Source: AM-2324 sp042091035
GTDB taxonomy: Bacteria > Bacteroidota > Bacteroidia > Chitinophagales > Saprospiraceae
Assembly (NCBI GenBank): GCA_042091035.1
Contig: JBELIG010000025.1
Location: forward strand, 1 to 23,459
Direction: 5' to 3'
Length of the DNA: 23,459 nucleotides
Shown: piece by piece, positions 1 through 8,259 of the stretch
Layout: every line of letters starts with the position of its first letter
How positions within the stretch are numbered: position 1 is the first letter of the stretch
Notes under the pieces: model-generated
Seen by the model: only the letters and a program-made list of their open reading frames with translations
What the model was told of the DNA's origin: nothing
Databases searched by the model: none
Program-made: the position numbers and the translations under genes

Positions 1-32
1 CAATTACATTAACTCTTTTATCCCTTGGTACT

Positions 33-1739
33 ATGAAAAAGCTAATTACTTTACCACTTTTTTTATTATTATTTGCTTCTTTTACTTTTTCCCAGAATTA
101 CGAGGTTTTTGATATTTCCTCTAATCTTGGTGTTTATTCTGTTGTTCCCAGTAACTTTAATGCTGGTCGAACAGAGATTAATTACAGCTTCAATGTCTTT
201 ACTGATGATTCTGATGGAATGCGTGTGTTTATTACTCCTTATAGTAAGGGAAGTGTATGTGCAGATTGTGAGACAATAGTTGGATCACCATTGGTTGAAT
301 CTGGTGTTTCATTCATTCCACTCAAGTTTTTTATTGAAGGAGGGGAAGGACATATCGATGAGATTAGAGTAAAAATTACTGGTGTCACTTTAAATGACAT
401 TAAACGAGAATTCTCATTTCCGGTCAGTATTTTTTATGGAGAGGATTTTCCAGCTTTTTATGATTTCTATCCTTATAACACAGGCAATGTCCCTTATCAA
501 TGTTTGATTGGTGAGGATAAGGTATATATGGATTATGGATACGAAGCAGGGAATGTAGATTTAGGGTATAAAATGACTGCCATTCCAATGTCAAGTGGTG
601 CTTTTTCACCGTTTTACTTAATTGATAAAGGTTCTGAAGATCCTGAAACAGGTAACTATGAGGAGTGTAGTTTTTTCATAGGTGGCGGAAAATATGTACA
701 GGTCGATTCTATTCAGATAAATATTACTGATTATGAAGAAAATATAAACTACGGGAGCTTTATCATCCCAGCAAATATATCTTTCGGTAAGGTAATAATT
801 GATGGATTTTCTTTTGAAGACATCGAAAATTATCTTGATTTTGGCGATTACTTTCAGGTTGATTTTAGTACAAAAGTGAAGCAAAATTATGCGTCAAATT
901 ATTGGGTCTATTTCGATCCTTTGATGGGAGACTCAGTTATTGAAGAGTGTTATGGTAATGATCCAGGAATCTTTTCGAATATGGATCCAGAAGGTGCCGC
1001 GGAGTTTACTGTAGATGATATTTATACTTATGCAGATGGATTTAGACTACAGGTATTGGATGACGCAGGTGATCATGTTCTAGGCCAGTTTAAATTTCAG
1101 GGAGTATTCAATAACTTTAGAGTAGTTTATGCTCCTATAGATCTTCAGGTTTTGGAAACGTCTCCTGTGGATAAATCTATCTCTCGTCTTGGGGACGCAA
1201 TGTTTTGTAATGTAAGTCTTCAGAGTACAGAAGCTAATGAAGTATATGTTCGATTAACTCCTTATGATTTTAATGGACCAATTGAAGGTCTTGAATCTAT
1301 TTTGTCTGAAGACCTTGAATTAGGCTTTGAAAATGAAATCGTTTCGCTTTCTGGCCCTGTTGGTATTCCTTGTCACATCAATTATTATTTAATTGAAGTG
1401 TTGGATGCAGGCACAAATGAAATCTTACTTTCTTATAAGCGTAAGGTTGATAAGAAGTATGAAGTCTTATTGACTACAGATATAAAGGATATTGCTTTTA
1501 GCGAACTTGACTTAAATGTATATCCAAATCCAAGTACTGGAAAAGTATATATTGGATTACAAGAAACTTCAGGAGATGCAATTATCAGCGTTTATAATAC
1601 TTTAGGGCAGATAGTCTACGAATCAGAAGAGGATTTGCAGGAAGATTTCCTAACGATTGACCTGGTCGAAAAAGGTATTTATAAGCTTGTGTTGAGGACC
1701 AGCACTGAGCTTGGAGTTAAAACTGTTCTTATTCAATAA
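33..1739 (+). CDS. Secreted T9SS-sorted protein with repeated beta domains
   Basis: This is a 568-residue exported protein of unknown role. Residues 1-20 form a signal peptide ending in FTFS before Q21. The last 75-80 residues form a type A T9SS sorting domain (YPNPS at 497-501, then VYNTLGQ-like and KGIYKLVL-like blocks, ending in VLIQ), so it should cross the outer membrane by type IX secretion and be released or anchored at the surface. Between them I see four divergent units of about 110-116 residues, marked by similar strands at 65-73 (VFITPYSKG), 181-189, 291-299 and 406-415 (VRLTPYDFNG), which suggests tandem beta-sandwich domains. No catalytic motif is visible. It is a single gene followed by a strong two-way terminator. 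The ATG start at 33 is supported by the signal peptide directly after it. Adhesin or matrix protein is only a guess. Confidence 0.85.
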   Translation: MKKLITLPLFLLLFASFTFSQNYEVFDISSNLGVYSVVPSNFNAGRTEINYSFNVFTDDSDGMRVFITPYSKGSVCADCETIVGSPLVESGVSFIPLKFFIEGGEGHIDEIRVKITGVTLNDIKREFSFPVSIFYGEDFPAFYDFYPYNTGNVPYQCLIGEDKVYMDYGYEAGNVDLGYKMTAIPMSSGAFSPFYLIDKGSEDPETGNYEECSFFIGGGKYVQVDSIQINITDYEENINYGSFIIPANISFGKVIIDGFSFEDIENYLDFGDYFQVDFSTKVKQNYASNYWVYFDPLMGDSVIEECYGNDPGIFSNMDPEGAAEFTVDDIYTYADGFRLQVLDDAGDHVLGQFKFQGVFNNFRVVYAPIDLQVLETSPVDKSISRLGDAMFCNVSLQSTEANEVYVRLTPYDFNGPIEGLESILSEDLELGFENEIVSLSGPVGIPCHINYYLIEVLDAGTNEILLSYKRKVDKKYEVLLTTDIKDIAFSELDLNVYPNPSTGKVYIGLQETSGDAIISVYNTLGQIVYESEEDLQEDFLTIDLVEKGIYKLVLRTSTELGVKTVLIQ

Positions 1740-1777
1740 AAAAAAAGCTCGCCAAATTAATTGGCGAGCTTTTTTTT
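1740..1777. terminator. Two-way intrinsic terminator
   Basis: A perfect stem AAGCTCGCCAA (1745-1755) / TTGGCGAGCTT (1761-1771) with a 5-base loop is flanked by an A-run on the left and a T-run on the right, so it can end transcription in both directions between two convergent genes. The T-run runs into the minus-strand stop codon at 1776-1778. Confidence 0.93.
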
Positions 1778-2597
1778 AATTATCTCCTAAGATAAGTGGT
1801 AGTCCATCCTTTCCGCTACCAACTACGATAATTTTTGAGTTGGGAGATTTAGAAAGTTCAAGTGTTGCCTCAATACCCTTGTCTCTTAGGATATTCTGAC
1901 TTAGAGAAGCATTTAATATTCTATTCGATTCGGCCTTAGCTTGGGCTTCGATAATCTTACGCTCAGCTTCTTTTCTTTCCTGATCGAGAATATACTTGTA
2001 CTTCAGGGCTAATTGTTCAGCCTGTTGCTTTTCCTCTATTGCTTGCTTTACTTTGGGTGGTAAATCAATTCCTCTTATCAGTGCTCTACTTAGGATTATG
2101 CTTTTGGAATCTAAACTTCCTGTTAGTTCACCTTCGATTAGTGATTGGATTTCATCCCTTCTGGTAGAGTAAAGTTCTTCTGGTGTAAATTTACCAATTA
2201 CCTTACGGACAGCAGAACGAACATTCGGGCGAACAAGTACTTCCGTATAGTTATCGCCAATTGTTTCGTGAAGTGTACCTATTTCATTTGGATTCGTTCG
2301 GAATCGAACAGTAACATCTACTCGAATTTCAAGGCCATTGTTGGAAATAAGGTTCATTTGTTCTTCTATTGTAACCTCTCTGGTGTTATACAGATAAACC
2401 TTATTCCAAGGAGCTATTACATGGAATCCAGGTGTTAGAAGATTTTCCTTGTCCAGACCCTCAGAACTAAATCGCTTAAAGACTACTCCTGCTTGACCTG
2501 GGTCAACAGTTAGAAAGGTAGCGCTTGATAGTACAAGGATGAATATCAAGATGATTCCACCAAGTGTACCCAGTAACCTGAAATTTTTGTTAAACAT
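1776..2597 (-). CDS. Prohibitin/SPFH (Band 7) family membrane protein
   Basis: A 273-residue membrane protein of the prohibitin type. One transmembrane anchor lies at about 11-30. It is followed by a Band 7/SPFH domain from about 32 (VDPGQAGVVFKRF, then the TPGFHVIAPW signature at 55-64) to about 180, and a charged helical coiled coil rich in E, K, Q and A at about 185-235. Family members assemble into large ring or cage scaffolds in the inner membrane and often modulate membrane proteases such as FtsH; that role is inferred from the family. Length is normal for bacterial prohibitin-like proteins. It stands alone, divergent from the DUF2279 gene (81 bp apart), and shares the terminator at 1740-1777 with the convergent T9SS gene. 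Confidence 0.92.
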   Translation of the reverse strand: MFNKNFRLLGTLGGIILIFILVLSSATFLTVDPGQAGVVFKRFSSEGLDKENLLTPGFHVIAPWNKVYLYNTREVTIEEQMNLISNNGLEIRVDVTVRFRTNPNEIGTLHETIGDNYTEVLVRPNVRSAVRKVIGKFTPEELYSTRRDEIQSLIEGELTGSLDSKSIILSRALIRGIDLPPKVKQAIEEKQQAEQLALKYKYILDQERKEAERKIIEAQAKAESNRILNASLSQNILRDKGIEATLELSKSPNSKIIVVGSGKDGLPLILGDN

Positions 2598-2678
2598 GTT
2601 ATAAGTATTGTTAGTTTAGTTTAATGCAGCTAGATTAAAGGATGTTTTCCATTATCTGGAGAATTAATCAAATAATCC

Positions 2679-3665
2679 ATGCTAAAACAATCTAAGACTT
2701 TTTTTTTATTGATTATTCTTTTTTGTACGAATGGATTGTTCAGTCAGACTAATGGTACTTTTTTTGAAATTCCTGACTCGCTGGACAAGAAACGTTTCAA
2801 TCACTCATTAGTTGCAGGCTTAGGTGTTTATGCTGCGGGTTCTACTTGGTTATGGACACAATGGTATAGTCAATATGAGCTTGGCCGATTTCACTTTCAC
2901 AACGATATGGGTGATTGGGCTCATATGGATAAAGCTGGACATACCTATTCTGCATATACGGAAGCAAGCATTGCATACAGTTATATAAAATGGACTGGCT
3001 TGAGTAAGCAAAAGTCCTTGTTAACTGGAGTACTTGTCGGTTCTGGAGTACAACTGACCTTTGAAATAATGGATGGCTTTTCAAATGACTGGGGTTTTTC
3101 TGTGCCAGATGTAGCATTTAATACATTAGGTGTTGGTGTTTTTGCATTTCAAGAAAGAATATGGAATGAACAGCGAATTATACTTAAGTCATCGAATACT
3201 TTTAGTGCTTATCCAGCCTACTCACTTGTTGGACAGGATGGCAATGAAACGAATTTAAAAGAAAGAGGAGCGGATCTTTATGGTTCAGGGCTTGGAGCTA
3301 GATATCTTAAGGACTACAATACAATGAATTTATGGTTGTCAGTTAATCCTTCATCGTTTGTCAGGAATAAAAATAGTCGATTCCCTAAATGGTTGAATGT
3401 AGCCTTGGGTTATGGAGCCGAGAATCTATATGGTGGAGTCGATAATAATTGGCCTGCTGATGATCCAAATTATTTTTTAGATCCTACAGACTTTCCAAGA
3501 TATAGTCAGTATTATCTTTCGTTTGATATCGACTTTACGCGCATCGAGACGAATTCTGATTTTTTGAAGGCTGCATTTAGGATTTTAAATATATTCAAGG
3601 TACCCGCACCAAGCATAGAATACAATCGAATAAATGGCTTTCAGTTTATTCCATTGTATTGGTAA
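2679..3665 (+). CDS. DUF2279 family (YfiM-like) protein
   Basis: A 328-residue exported protein of the DUF2279 family. A hydrophobic signal sequence covers about 7-22 and a clean lipobox is not evident, although Cys16 sits within the hydrophobic run. The family signature is at 84-90 (DKAGHTY) followed by a hydrophobic, Gly-rich segment with Glu129 and Asp144 (FEIMDGFS and SVPDVAFN), an arrangement that resembles small membrane-embedded or outer-membrane proteins. The C-terminal half (about 190-328) is rich in aromatic residues with alternating polarity, and ends in LYW, an aromatic C-terminus like those of beta-barrel outer-membrane proteins. Function is not known for the family. The stop codon is 1 bp from the stop of the convergent PepSY gene, with no terminator hairpin between them. 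Confidence 0.82.
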   Translation: MLKQSKTFFLLIILFCTNGLFSQTNGTFFEIPDSLDKKRFNHSLVAGLGVYAAGSTWLWTQWYSQYELGRFHFHNDMGDWAHMDKAGHTYSAYTEASIAYSYIKWTGLSKQKSLLTGVLVGSGVQLTFEIMDGFSNDWGFSVPDVAFNTLGVGVFAFQERIWNEQRIILKSSNTFSAYPAYSLVGQDGNETNLKERGADLYGSGLGARYLKDYNTMNLWLSVNPSSFVRNKNSRFPKWLNVALGYGAENLYGGVDNNWPADDPNYFLDPTDFPRYSQYYLSFDIDFTRIETNSDFLKAAFRILNIFKVPAPSIEYNRINGFQFIPLYW

Positions 3666-3666
3666 C

Positions 3667-4209
3667 TTACTTTTTATTGCGAATGACCTTTGGACCATAC
3701 CAAAGACCGAGGCCACTAAGTGTTAGTATTAGGAGACCAAGCCCCAGATAAGTCATAGATCCAATCTTAAAGCCTTCTGATATAAAAGACCCATCATGGA
3801 TACGTTCGATTAAATCACTGTAGCGAGCTTTTTGGGAAAGGACCTTTCCTGTAATAATATCTATTTGCATCTCCCAGTTTGCATCTTCGTAGAGAATTTT
3901 TGCAATTCCTTTTTCAGGTCTAATATCGATTCTATGAATAGTAACGGGATTTTTAAGGCCAATGACCTGTTTGATTCCAATTTCGTGTATTGAGTCAATA
4001 GATATGAACAGCTCTGTCTGTGAAGATGTGCCGTATTGTGTCGGGGGTTGTATCCATTCAGCTTGCTTTTTATAAGAAAGTAAAATACCCGTTGTGGCAC
4101 TGATTATAACAAGTAAGCATATGGAAAGTCCCAATACACGGTGTAATTTTCTTATATTTCTCAAAAAGGAAACTATAGAGTTTAGATGCACTATTTTCTT
4201 TTTCTTCAA
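3667..4209 (-). CDS. Small PepSY-associated transmembrane protein (TTG start)
   Basis: A 180-residue inner-membrane protein of the PepSY-TM group. The basic N-terminus leads into a first helix at about 24-46 (LHRVLGLSICLLVI..., the usual RxxH/LHxxLG entry). A periplasmic PepSY-like segment spans about 65-130, then the RIHDGSF motif at 136-142, and a second helix at about 152-172 ending in GLGLWYGPK. It corresponds to half of the longer four-helix PepSY reductases. Homologues often sit next to iron-uptake or sulfite/ferric reductase genes, but no such neighbour is present here. The initiator is read as TTG at 4207-4209: no in-frame ATG occurs between there and the stop codon upstream at 4234-4236, and the next ATG would remove the first helix. 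A GTG at 4189-4191 (Val7) is an alternative start. Confidence 0.82.
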   Translation of the reverse strand: MKKKKIVHLNSIVSFLRNIRKLHRVLGLSICLLVIISATTGILLSYKKQAEWIQPPTQYGTSSQTELFISIDSIHEIGIKQVIGLKNPVTIHRIDIRPEKGIAKILYEDANWEMQIDIITGKVLSQKARYSDLIERIHDGSFISEGFKIGSMTYLGLGLLILTLSGLGLWYGPKVIRNKK

Positions 4210-4289
4210 AGATAAAATTTCAAGCAGGATATGCTAAAACCTGTGTAAATATTATTTTGAATTTCATATTTAAGAATTAATCAATAATT

Positions 4290-6002
4290 ATGAATAAGCA
4301 ACTACCCTTATTGATATTAGTACTTACAATTCTTTACAGCTGCGCTGTGAAGCAGGATTTAGAAGCTGATGTTATTTATATCAATGGAAACATATGGACA
4401 GTAAGTGATGAGCAGAAAACTGTTTCTGCTGTTGCTGTTAAAGACGGAAAAGTAATTGGTACAGGGACGGTCGAGTCAATGGATCCTTACAAGTCTGAGC
4501 AAACAGTGCTATTCGATCTAGAGGGTAAATTCATGATGCCAGGTTTTATTGAAGGTCACGGACATTTTTTGGGCTTTGGTAATAGTTTGCTGAAACTTAA
4601 TTTTTTAGATAGTAAATCTTGGGATGAAATTGTTTCGATGGTTTCAGAAGCGGCGAAGGAATTACCTGAAGGTACCTGGATAGAAGGTAGGGGTTGGCAT
4701 CAGGAAAAATGGTCAGCAGGAAGTCCTGATAAAAATGTCCTTGGATACCCATACCACGATGAATTGAGTGCATTAACACCAAATCATCCTGTAATACTTC
4801 GTCATGCTAGTGGACATGCACTTTTTGCAAATAAAGCAGCCATGGATATTGCGGGGGTGACAGCAGAGTCGGTAAGTCCATTGGGTGGAGAGATTGTCAA
4901 AGATGGAAACGGTCAAGTAATTGGTGTTTTCGAGGAACGTGCCATGGGAATAATAAGTCAGGTATTTCAAAATTATAAATCTACATTTTCTGAAGCTGAA
5001 TTAAAGGATGAATGGTTGCGGGCTATTGAAAAAGCCGAGGAAGGCTGTCTTGAAAATGGGGTTACTTCCTTCCAAGATGCCGGGACTTACTTTTATGATA
5101 TGGAGGGATATACAGAACGTGCTGAGGCAGGAGAAATGCGGGTAAGACTTTATTCTATGCTTAGGCATTCGGCAGAGGATATGGCTCCCGTTCTCAATGA
5201 GTATCCAATCATTGGACTTGGGAATGACTTCTTCACCTGTCGAGCTATAAAAACAGAAGTCGATGGTGCACTTGGTGCCTTTGGTGCTTGGTTATTAAAA
5301 CCCTACAATGATAAGGATGGATTTCATGGGCAAAATACGACGAGTATCGATGAGGTTCGTGCAATAGCAGCGCTAGCTAAGGAACATGGTATGCAGCTAT
5401 GCGTACATGCTATTGGAGATCGAGCAAATAAAGAAGTTCTAGATATAATGGAAAAAAGTTTTACTGGACAAGAGGCTAATGATTATAGGTGGAGAATAGA
5501 ACATGCACAGCATTTAGATACTGCAGATATTCCAAGGTTTAGAGAGATGGGTATAATTGCTTCGATGCAGGGAATTCATTGTACTTCTGATGCTCCTTTT
5601 GTAGAAAGTAGACTCGGTGAAGTACGATCGAAGTATGGAGCATATCCTTGGCGAACACTGTTAGACAACGGAGTGATAATAGCGAATGGCACAGATGTTC
5701 CTGTTGAAAAAATAGACCCAATTGAATGTTTTTATGCCTCCGTTACTCGAAAGCGTGCAGATAATGGTTTTGAGTTTTTTCCGGAACAAAGTATGAGTAG
5801 AGAAGAGGCTGTGTATTCCTACACTTTAGGGAATGCATTTGCAGCATTCGAAGATGATATCAAGGGTTCAATTGAACAAGGAAAGTATGCTGATTTTGTT
5901 GTGCTGTCAAATGATCTTATCACTTGTTCAGAAGAGGACATCTTGGAAACAGAAGTATTGTATACAATTTTAAATGGAGAGATTGTCTATTCAGGAATCT
6001 GA
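4290..6002 (+). CDS. Lipoprotein amidohydrolase, YtcJ/amidohydrolase-3 type
   Basis: A 570-residue metal-dependent hydrolase. The N-terminus is a lipoprotein signal ending in LYSC, so Cys18 is probably lipidated and the enzyme faces the periplasm or outside. The TIM-barrel amidohydrolase fold shows the expected metal ligands: HGH at 90-92, His373 in HAIGDRAN, His405 in RIEHAQH and Asp469 in NGTDVP; Lys321 in the KTEVDG block is a candidate bridging lysine. A composite beta domain is formed by the ends (VIYINGNIW at 28-36 and the C-terminal ADFVVLS). Relatives hydrolyse N-acyl or N-formyl compounds, but the substrate cannot be read from sequence. It is monocistronic. Its TGA is directly followed by the stop codon of the convergent deiodinase-like gene, with no space for a terminator. 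Confidence 0.9.
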   Translation: MNKQLPLLILVLTILYSCAVKQDLEADVIYINGNIWTVSDEQKTVSAVAVKDGKVIGTGTVESMDPYKSEQTVLFDLEGKFMMPGFIEGHGHFLGFGNSLLKLNFLDSKSWDEIVSMVSEAAKELPEGTWIEGRGWHQEKWSAGSPDKNVLGYPYHDELSALTPNHPVILRHASGHALFANKAAMDIAGVTAESVSPLGGEIVKDGNGQVIGVFEERAMGIISQVFQNYKSTFSEAELKDEWLRAIEKAEEGCLENGVTSFQDAGTYFYDMEGYTERAEAGEMRVRLYSMLRHSAEDMAPVLNEYPIIGLGNDFFTCRAIKTEVDGALGAFGAWLLKPYNDKDGFHGQNTTSIDEVRAIAALAKEHGMQLCVHAIGDRANKEVLDIMEKSFTGQEANDYRWRIEHAQHLDTADIPRFREMGIIASMQGIHCTSDAPFVESRLGEVRSKYGAYPWRTLLDNGVIIANGTDVPVEKIDPIECFYASVTRKRADNGFEFFPEQSMSREEAVYSYTLGNAFAAFEDDIKGSIEQGKYADFVVLSNDLITCSEEDILETEVLYTILNGEIVYSGI

Positions 6003-6665
6003 TTACTTATAGAATTTGGAAACTTCAGAGAGTTTTTTTCTTGCTAAATCAGGTACCGTAACAGCTGTTTCAGGATAACCTACGGGAAGCAAGAGAAAAG
6101 CTCTTTCATTGCTAGGCCTTTCAAGGATCTTTTCAAGAAAGTTCATAGGACTGGGGGTATGGGTCAGTGTTACAAGGCCTGCATTGTGAATAGCAGATAT
6201 TAAAAATCCACTTGCTATTCCTACACTCTCGTTTACATAATAATTCTTCTTTTTTTTTCCCTGCGAAAGGTCATGTACTTTTTTAAAAACCACGATTAAC
6301 CAGGGGGCATTTTCCAAAAATGGTTTTTTCCAATCCGTTTCTAAAAGCTCAAGATCTTTAACCCATTCCTCACCCATTCTTCCGTGATAGTTTTTGTATT
6401 CCTCTTCTTCTGCTGCAATTCGAATCTTTGATTTTAGCTCAGGGTTTGAAATAGCACAAAAAGTCCAAGGTTGCTTATGTGCTCCAGACGGTGCAGAGGA
6501 GGCGGTTAGAATTAGTTTATTGATTACTTCTTCAGCTACAACTTTACTAGAAAAATGACGAACGGATCTTCTCTTGTTGATATGTTCGTAAAAGGATTTG
6601 GCTTGTTCCAGAGAGTCCTCTGCCGTAAGAGCTGTATACTGATAAGGGATATATTTTGATTTCAT
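6003..6665 (-). CDS. Iodotyrosine deiodinase-like nitroreductase-family flavoprotein
   Basis: A 220-residue FMN enzyme of the nitroreductase superfamily that matches the iodotyrosine deiodinase (IYD) branch along its whole length. Flavin-binding parts are RRSVRHFS (32-39), APSGAHKQPWTF (58-69), THTP (168-171) and LLLPVGYP (191-198). The IYD active-site lid is present: Glu89, Tyr93 and Lys114 have the same spacing (4 and 21 residues) as the Glu/Tyr/Lys triad that grips the zwitterion of halotyrosine in animal IYD. Ordinary nitroreductases lack this lid. The likely reaction is reductive removal of halogen from mono- or di-halotyrosine, using reduced FMN. There is no signal peptide or membrane anchor, so it should be cytosolic, unlike the membrane-bound animal enzyme. 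It is divergent from a PLP decarboxylase (86 bp apart). Physiological substrate and electron donor are not known. Confidence 0.9.
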   Translation of the reverse strand: MKSKYIPYQYTALTAEDSLEQAKSFYEHINKRRSVRHFSSKVVAEEVINKLILTASSAPSGAHKQPWTFCAISNPELKSKIRIAAEEEEYKNYHGRMGEEWVKDLELLETDWKKPFLENAPWLIVVFKKVHDLSQGKKKKNYYVNESVGIASGFLISAIHNAGLVTLTHTPSPMNFLEKILERPSNERAFLLLPVGYPETAVTVPDLARKKLSEVSKFYK

Positions 6666-6751
6666 AGTACTTAAAGTAAAAAATTAAGAAGGTAAAATTG
6701 TAATTTGATAAGCACTATTTTTTATAACCAGGTAGAACCCTAAATTGGATT

Positions 6752-8197
6752 ATGCAGGATTTGATAAAGGACATTGAGAAACTTGAAGCGATCTCTAAAA
6801 AGTTGGAGCCAGGGACAGAGCTGCTAAAAGATTGGAATCAAAAAGTCAATGCTTACGGACTAGAATTTGTTCAAGGGCTCGATGCTGGAAAGGCCTATGA
6901 ACAATATGATGGACAGGAACTTGATTTTTTAGATTTTGGTCCAGAGGGTGATTCGATTGATAATGCCTTGGAAAAAATTAAATCTACTGTTGATCATTTT
7001 GGTATAAATCCTGCTTCAGGTGGACACCTAGGCTATATTCCAGGTGGTGGACTTTACAGCAGTGCAATAGGAGATTATCTGGCAGCAGTTTCAAATAGAT
7101 ATGCAGGTGTTTTTTACGCAAACCCTGGAGCAGTTAAAATGGAGAATGACCTGATTAAGTGGACTGCGAAAGAGATGGGTTATCCATTGGATTCTGGCGG
7201 TAATCTCAGTTCTGGTGGATCTATTGCTAACTTGATTGCAGTGACTACTGCGAGAGATTACATGGGGATAGAGGGTAGTAAAGTTGAAGAGGCGGTGGTT
7301 TATATGACTGAACAGGTCCACCACTGTGTGCATAAAGCACTTCGGATTGCAGGTTTGGGGAAAACGATCTGGAGGCAAGTGCCGATGGATTCAGAGTATA
7401 GGATGGATGTTAGCGCTTTGGAGCAATTAATGGATTCCGATAAAAAAGCAGGTCGAATACCATTTATGGTGTTTGCATCCGCAGGCACTACAGATGTCGG
7501 TGCTGTGGATCCTTTGAATAGAATAGCTGATCTGACAGATAGGTATTCGTGTTGGTTTCATGTGGATGGAGCTTATGGAGCCGCTTTTAAATTAGTGGCT
7601 GCATTCAATCCCTTGTTCAAAGGAATTGAGCGATCTGATAGCTTGGTTATTGATCCACATAAGGGATTATTCTTAGCCTATGGCTTAGGAATTGTTTTGG
7701 TTAAAAATGTGGATGCTTTGGCCAAAAGCCATTATTATAATGCAAATTATATGCAAGATGCAAAGGTCGATAATTCAATGGACTGGAGCCCTGCTGATCT
7801 TTCTCCTGAACTTACAAAGCACTTCAGGGGCATGCGCATGTGGTTGAGTTTTAAATTATTTGGCATGAATGCCTTTCGAGCATCTATCGAAGAAAAACAT
7901 TTACTTGCAAAGTATTTTTGGGTTAGGATGAAAGAAGAAGGCTTTGAATTAGGGCCTGAACCTGCATTGTCTGTTGTTATTTATCGATTCCAAGCAAAAG
8001 GTAAGGATAGAGATACTTTCAATATGGCTTTGATGCACACTGTGCTGAGAGATGGCTTCAATTTCATATCCTCCACCCGTATAAATGATGAGATCTGGCT
8101 GCGTTTGGCGGTATTATCGTTTAGAACACATAAGGATAGGATAGATCATTTGATAGATACATTGGTCCACGCAAAAAATGAATTGTTGACGCATTAG
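6752..8197 (+). CDS. Group II pyridoxal-phosphate-dependent decarboxylase
   Basis: A 481-residue fold type I PLP enzyme of the glutamate/aromatic amino acid decarboxylase family. Visible motifs are GHLGYIPGGG (91-100), the phosphate-binding SSGGSIAN (153-160), a His pair at 190-191 where the ring-stacking His is expected, GTTDVGAVDP (245-254), HVDGAYG (270-276) with the ring-N Asp272, and DPHKGL (301-306) with Lys304 as the Schiff-base lysine. The overall layout is closer to aromatic/tyrosine/tryptophan-type decarboxylases than to GadB, but substrate cannot be fixed. It is cytosolic. It is divergent from the IYD-like gene, and a small DMT transporter gene follows 62 bp downstream on the same strand, so co-transcription is possible. 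Some relatives annotated as aminotransferase V-fold proteins are an alternative naming, not a different fold. Confidence 0.9.
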   Translation: MQDLIKDIEKLEAISKKLEPGTELLKDWNQKVNAYGLEFVQGLDAGKAYEQYDGQELDFLDFGPEGDSIDNALEKIKSTVDHFGINPASGGHLGYIPGGGLYSSAIGDYLAAVSNRYAGVFYANPGAVKMENDLIKWTAKEMGYPLDSGGNLSSGGSIANLIAVTTARDYMGIEGSKVEEAVVYMTEQVHHCVHKALRIAGLGKTIWRQVPMDSEYRMDVSALEQLMDSDKKAGRIPFMVFASAGTTDVGAVDPLNRIADLTDRYSCWFHVDGAYGAAFKLVAAFNPLFKGIERSDSLVIDPHKGLFLAYGLGIVLVKNVDALAKSHYYNANYMQDAKVDNSMDWSPADLSPELTKHFRGMRMWLSFKLFGMNAFRASIEEKHLLAKYFWVRMKEEGFELGPEPALSVVIYRFQAKGKDRDTFNMALMHTVLRDGFNFISSTRINDEIWLRLAVLSFRTHKDRIDHLIDTLVHAKNELLTH

Positions 8198-8259
8198 TTT
8201 TAAAGCTCAATCATTTTTCGGATGTTTGCCCGCTAGTTTAAATTTTAAAATAATAAATT

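Noticed and set aside
6003..6665. Generic nitroreductase (NfsB-like) annotation
   Set aside because: The IYD-specific lid triad and the overall pattern fit the deiodinase branch better than typical nitroreductases.
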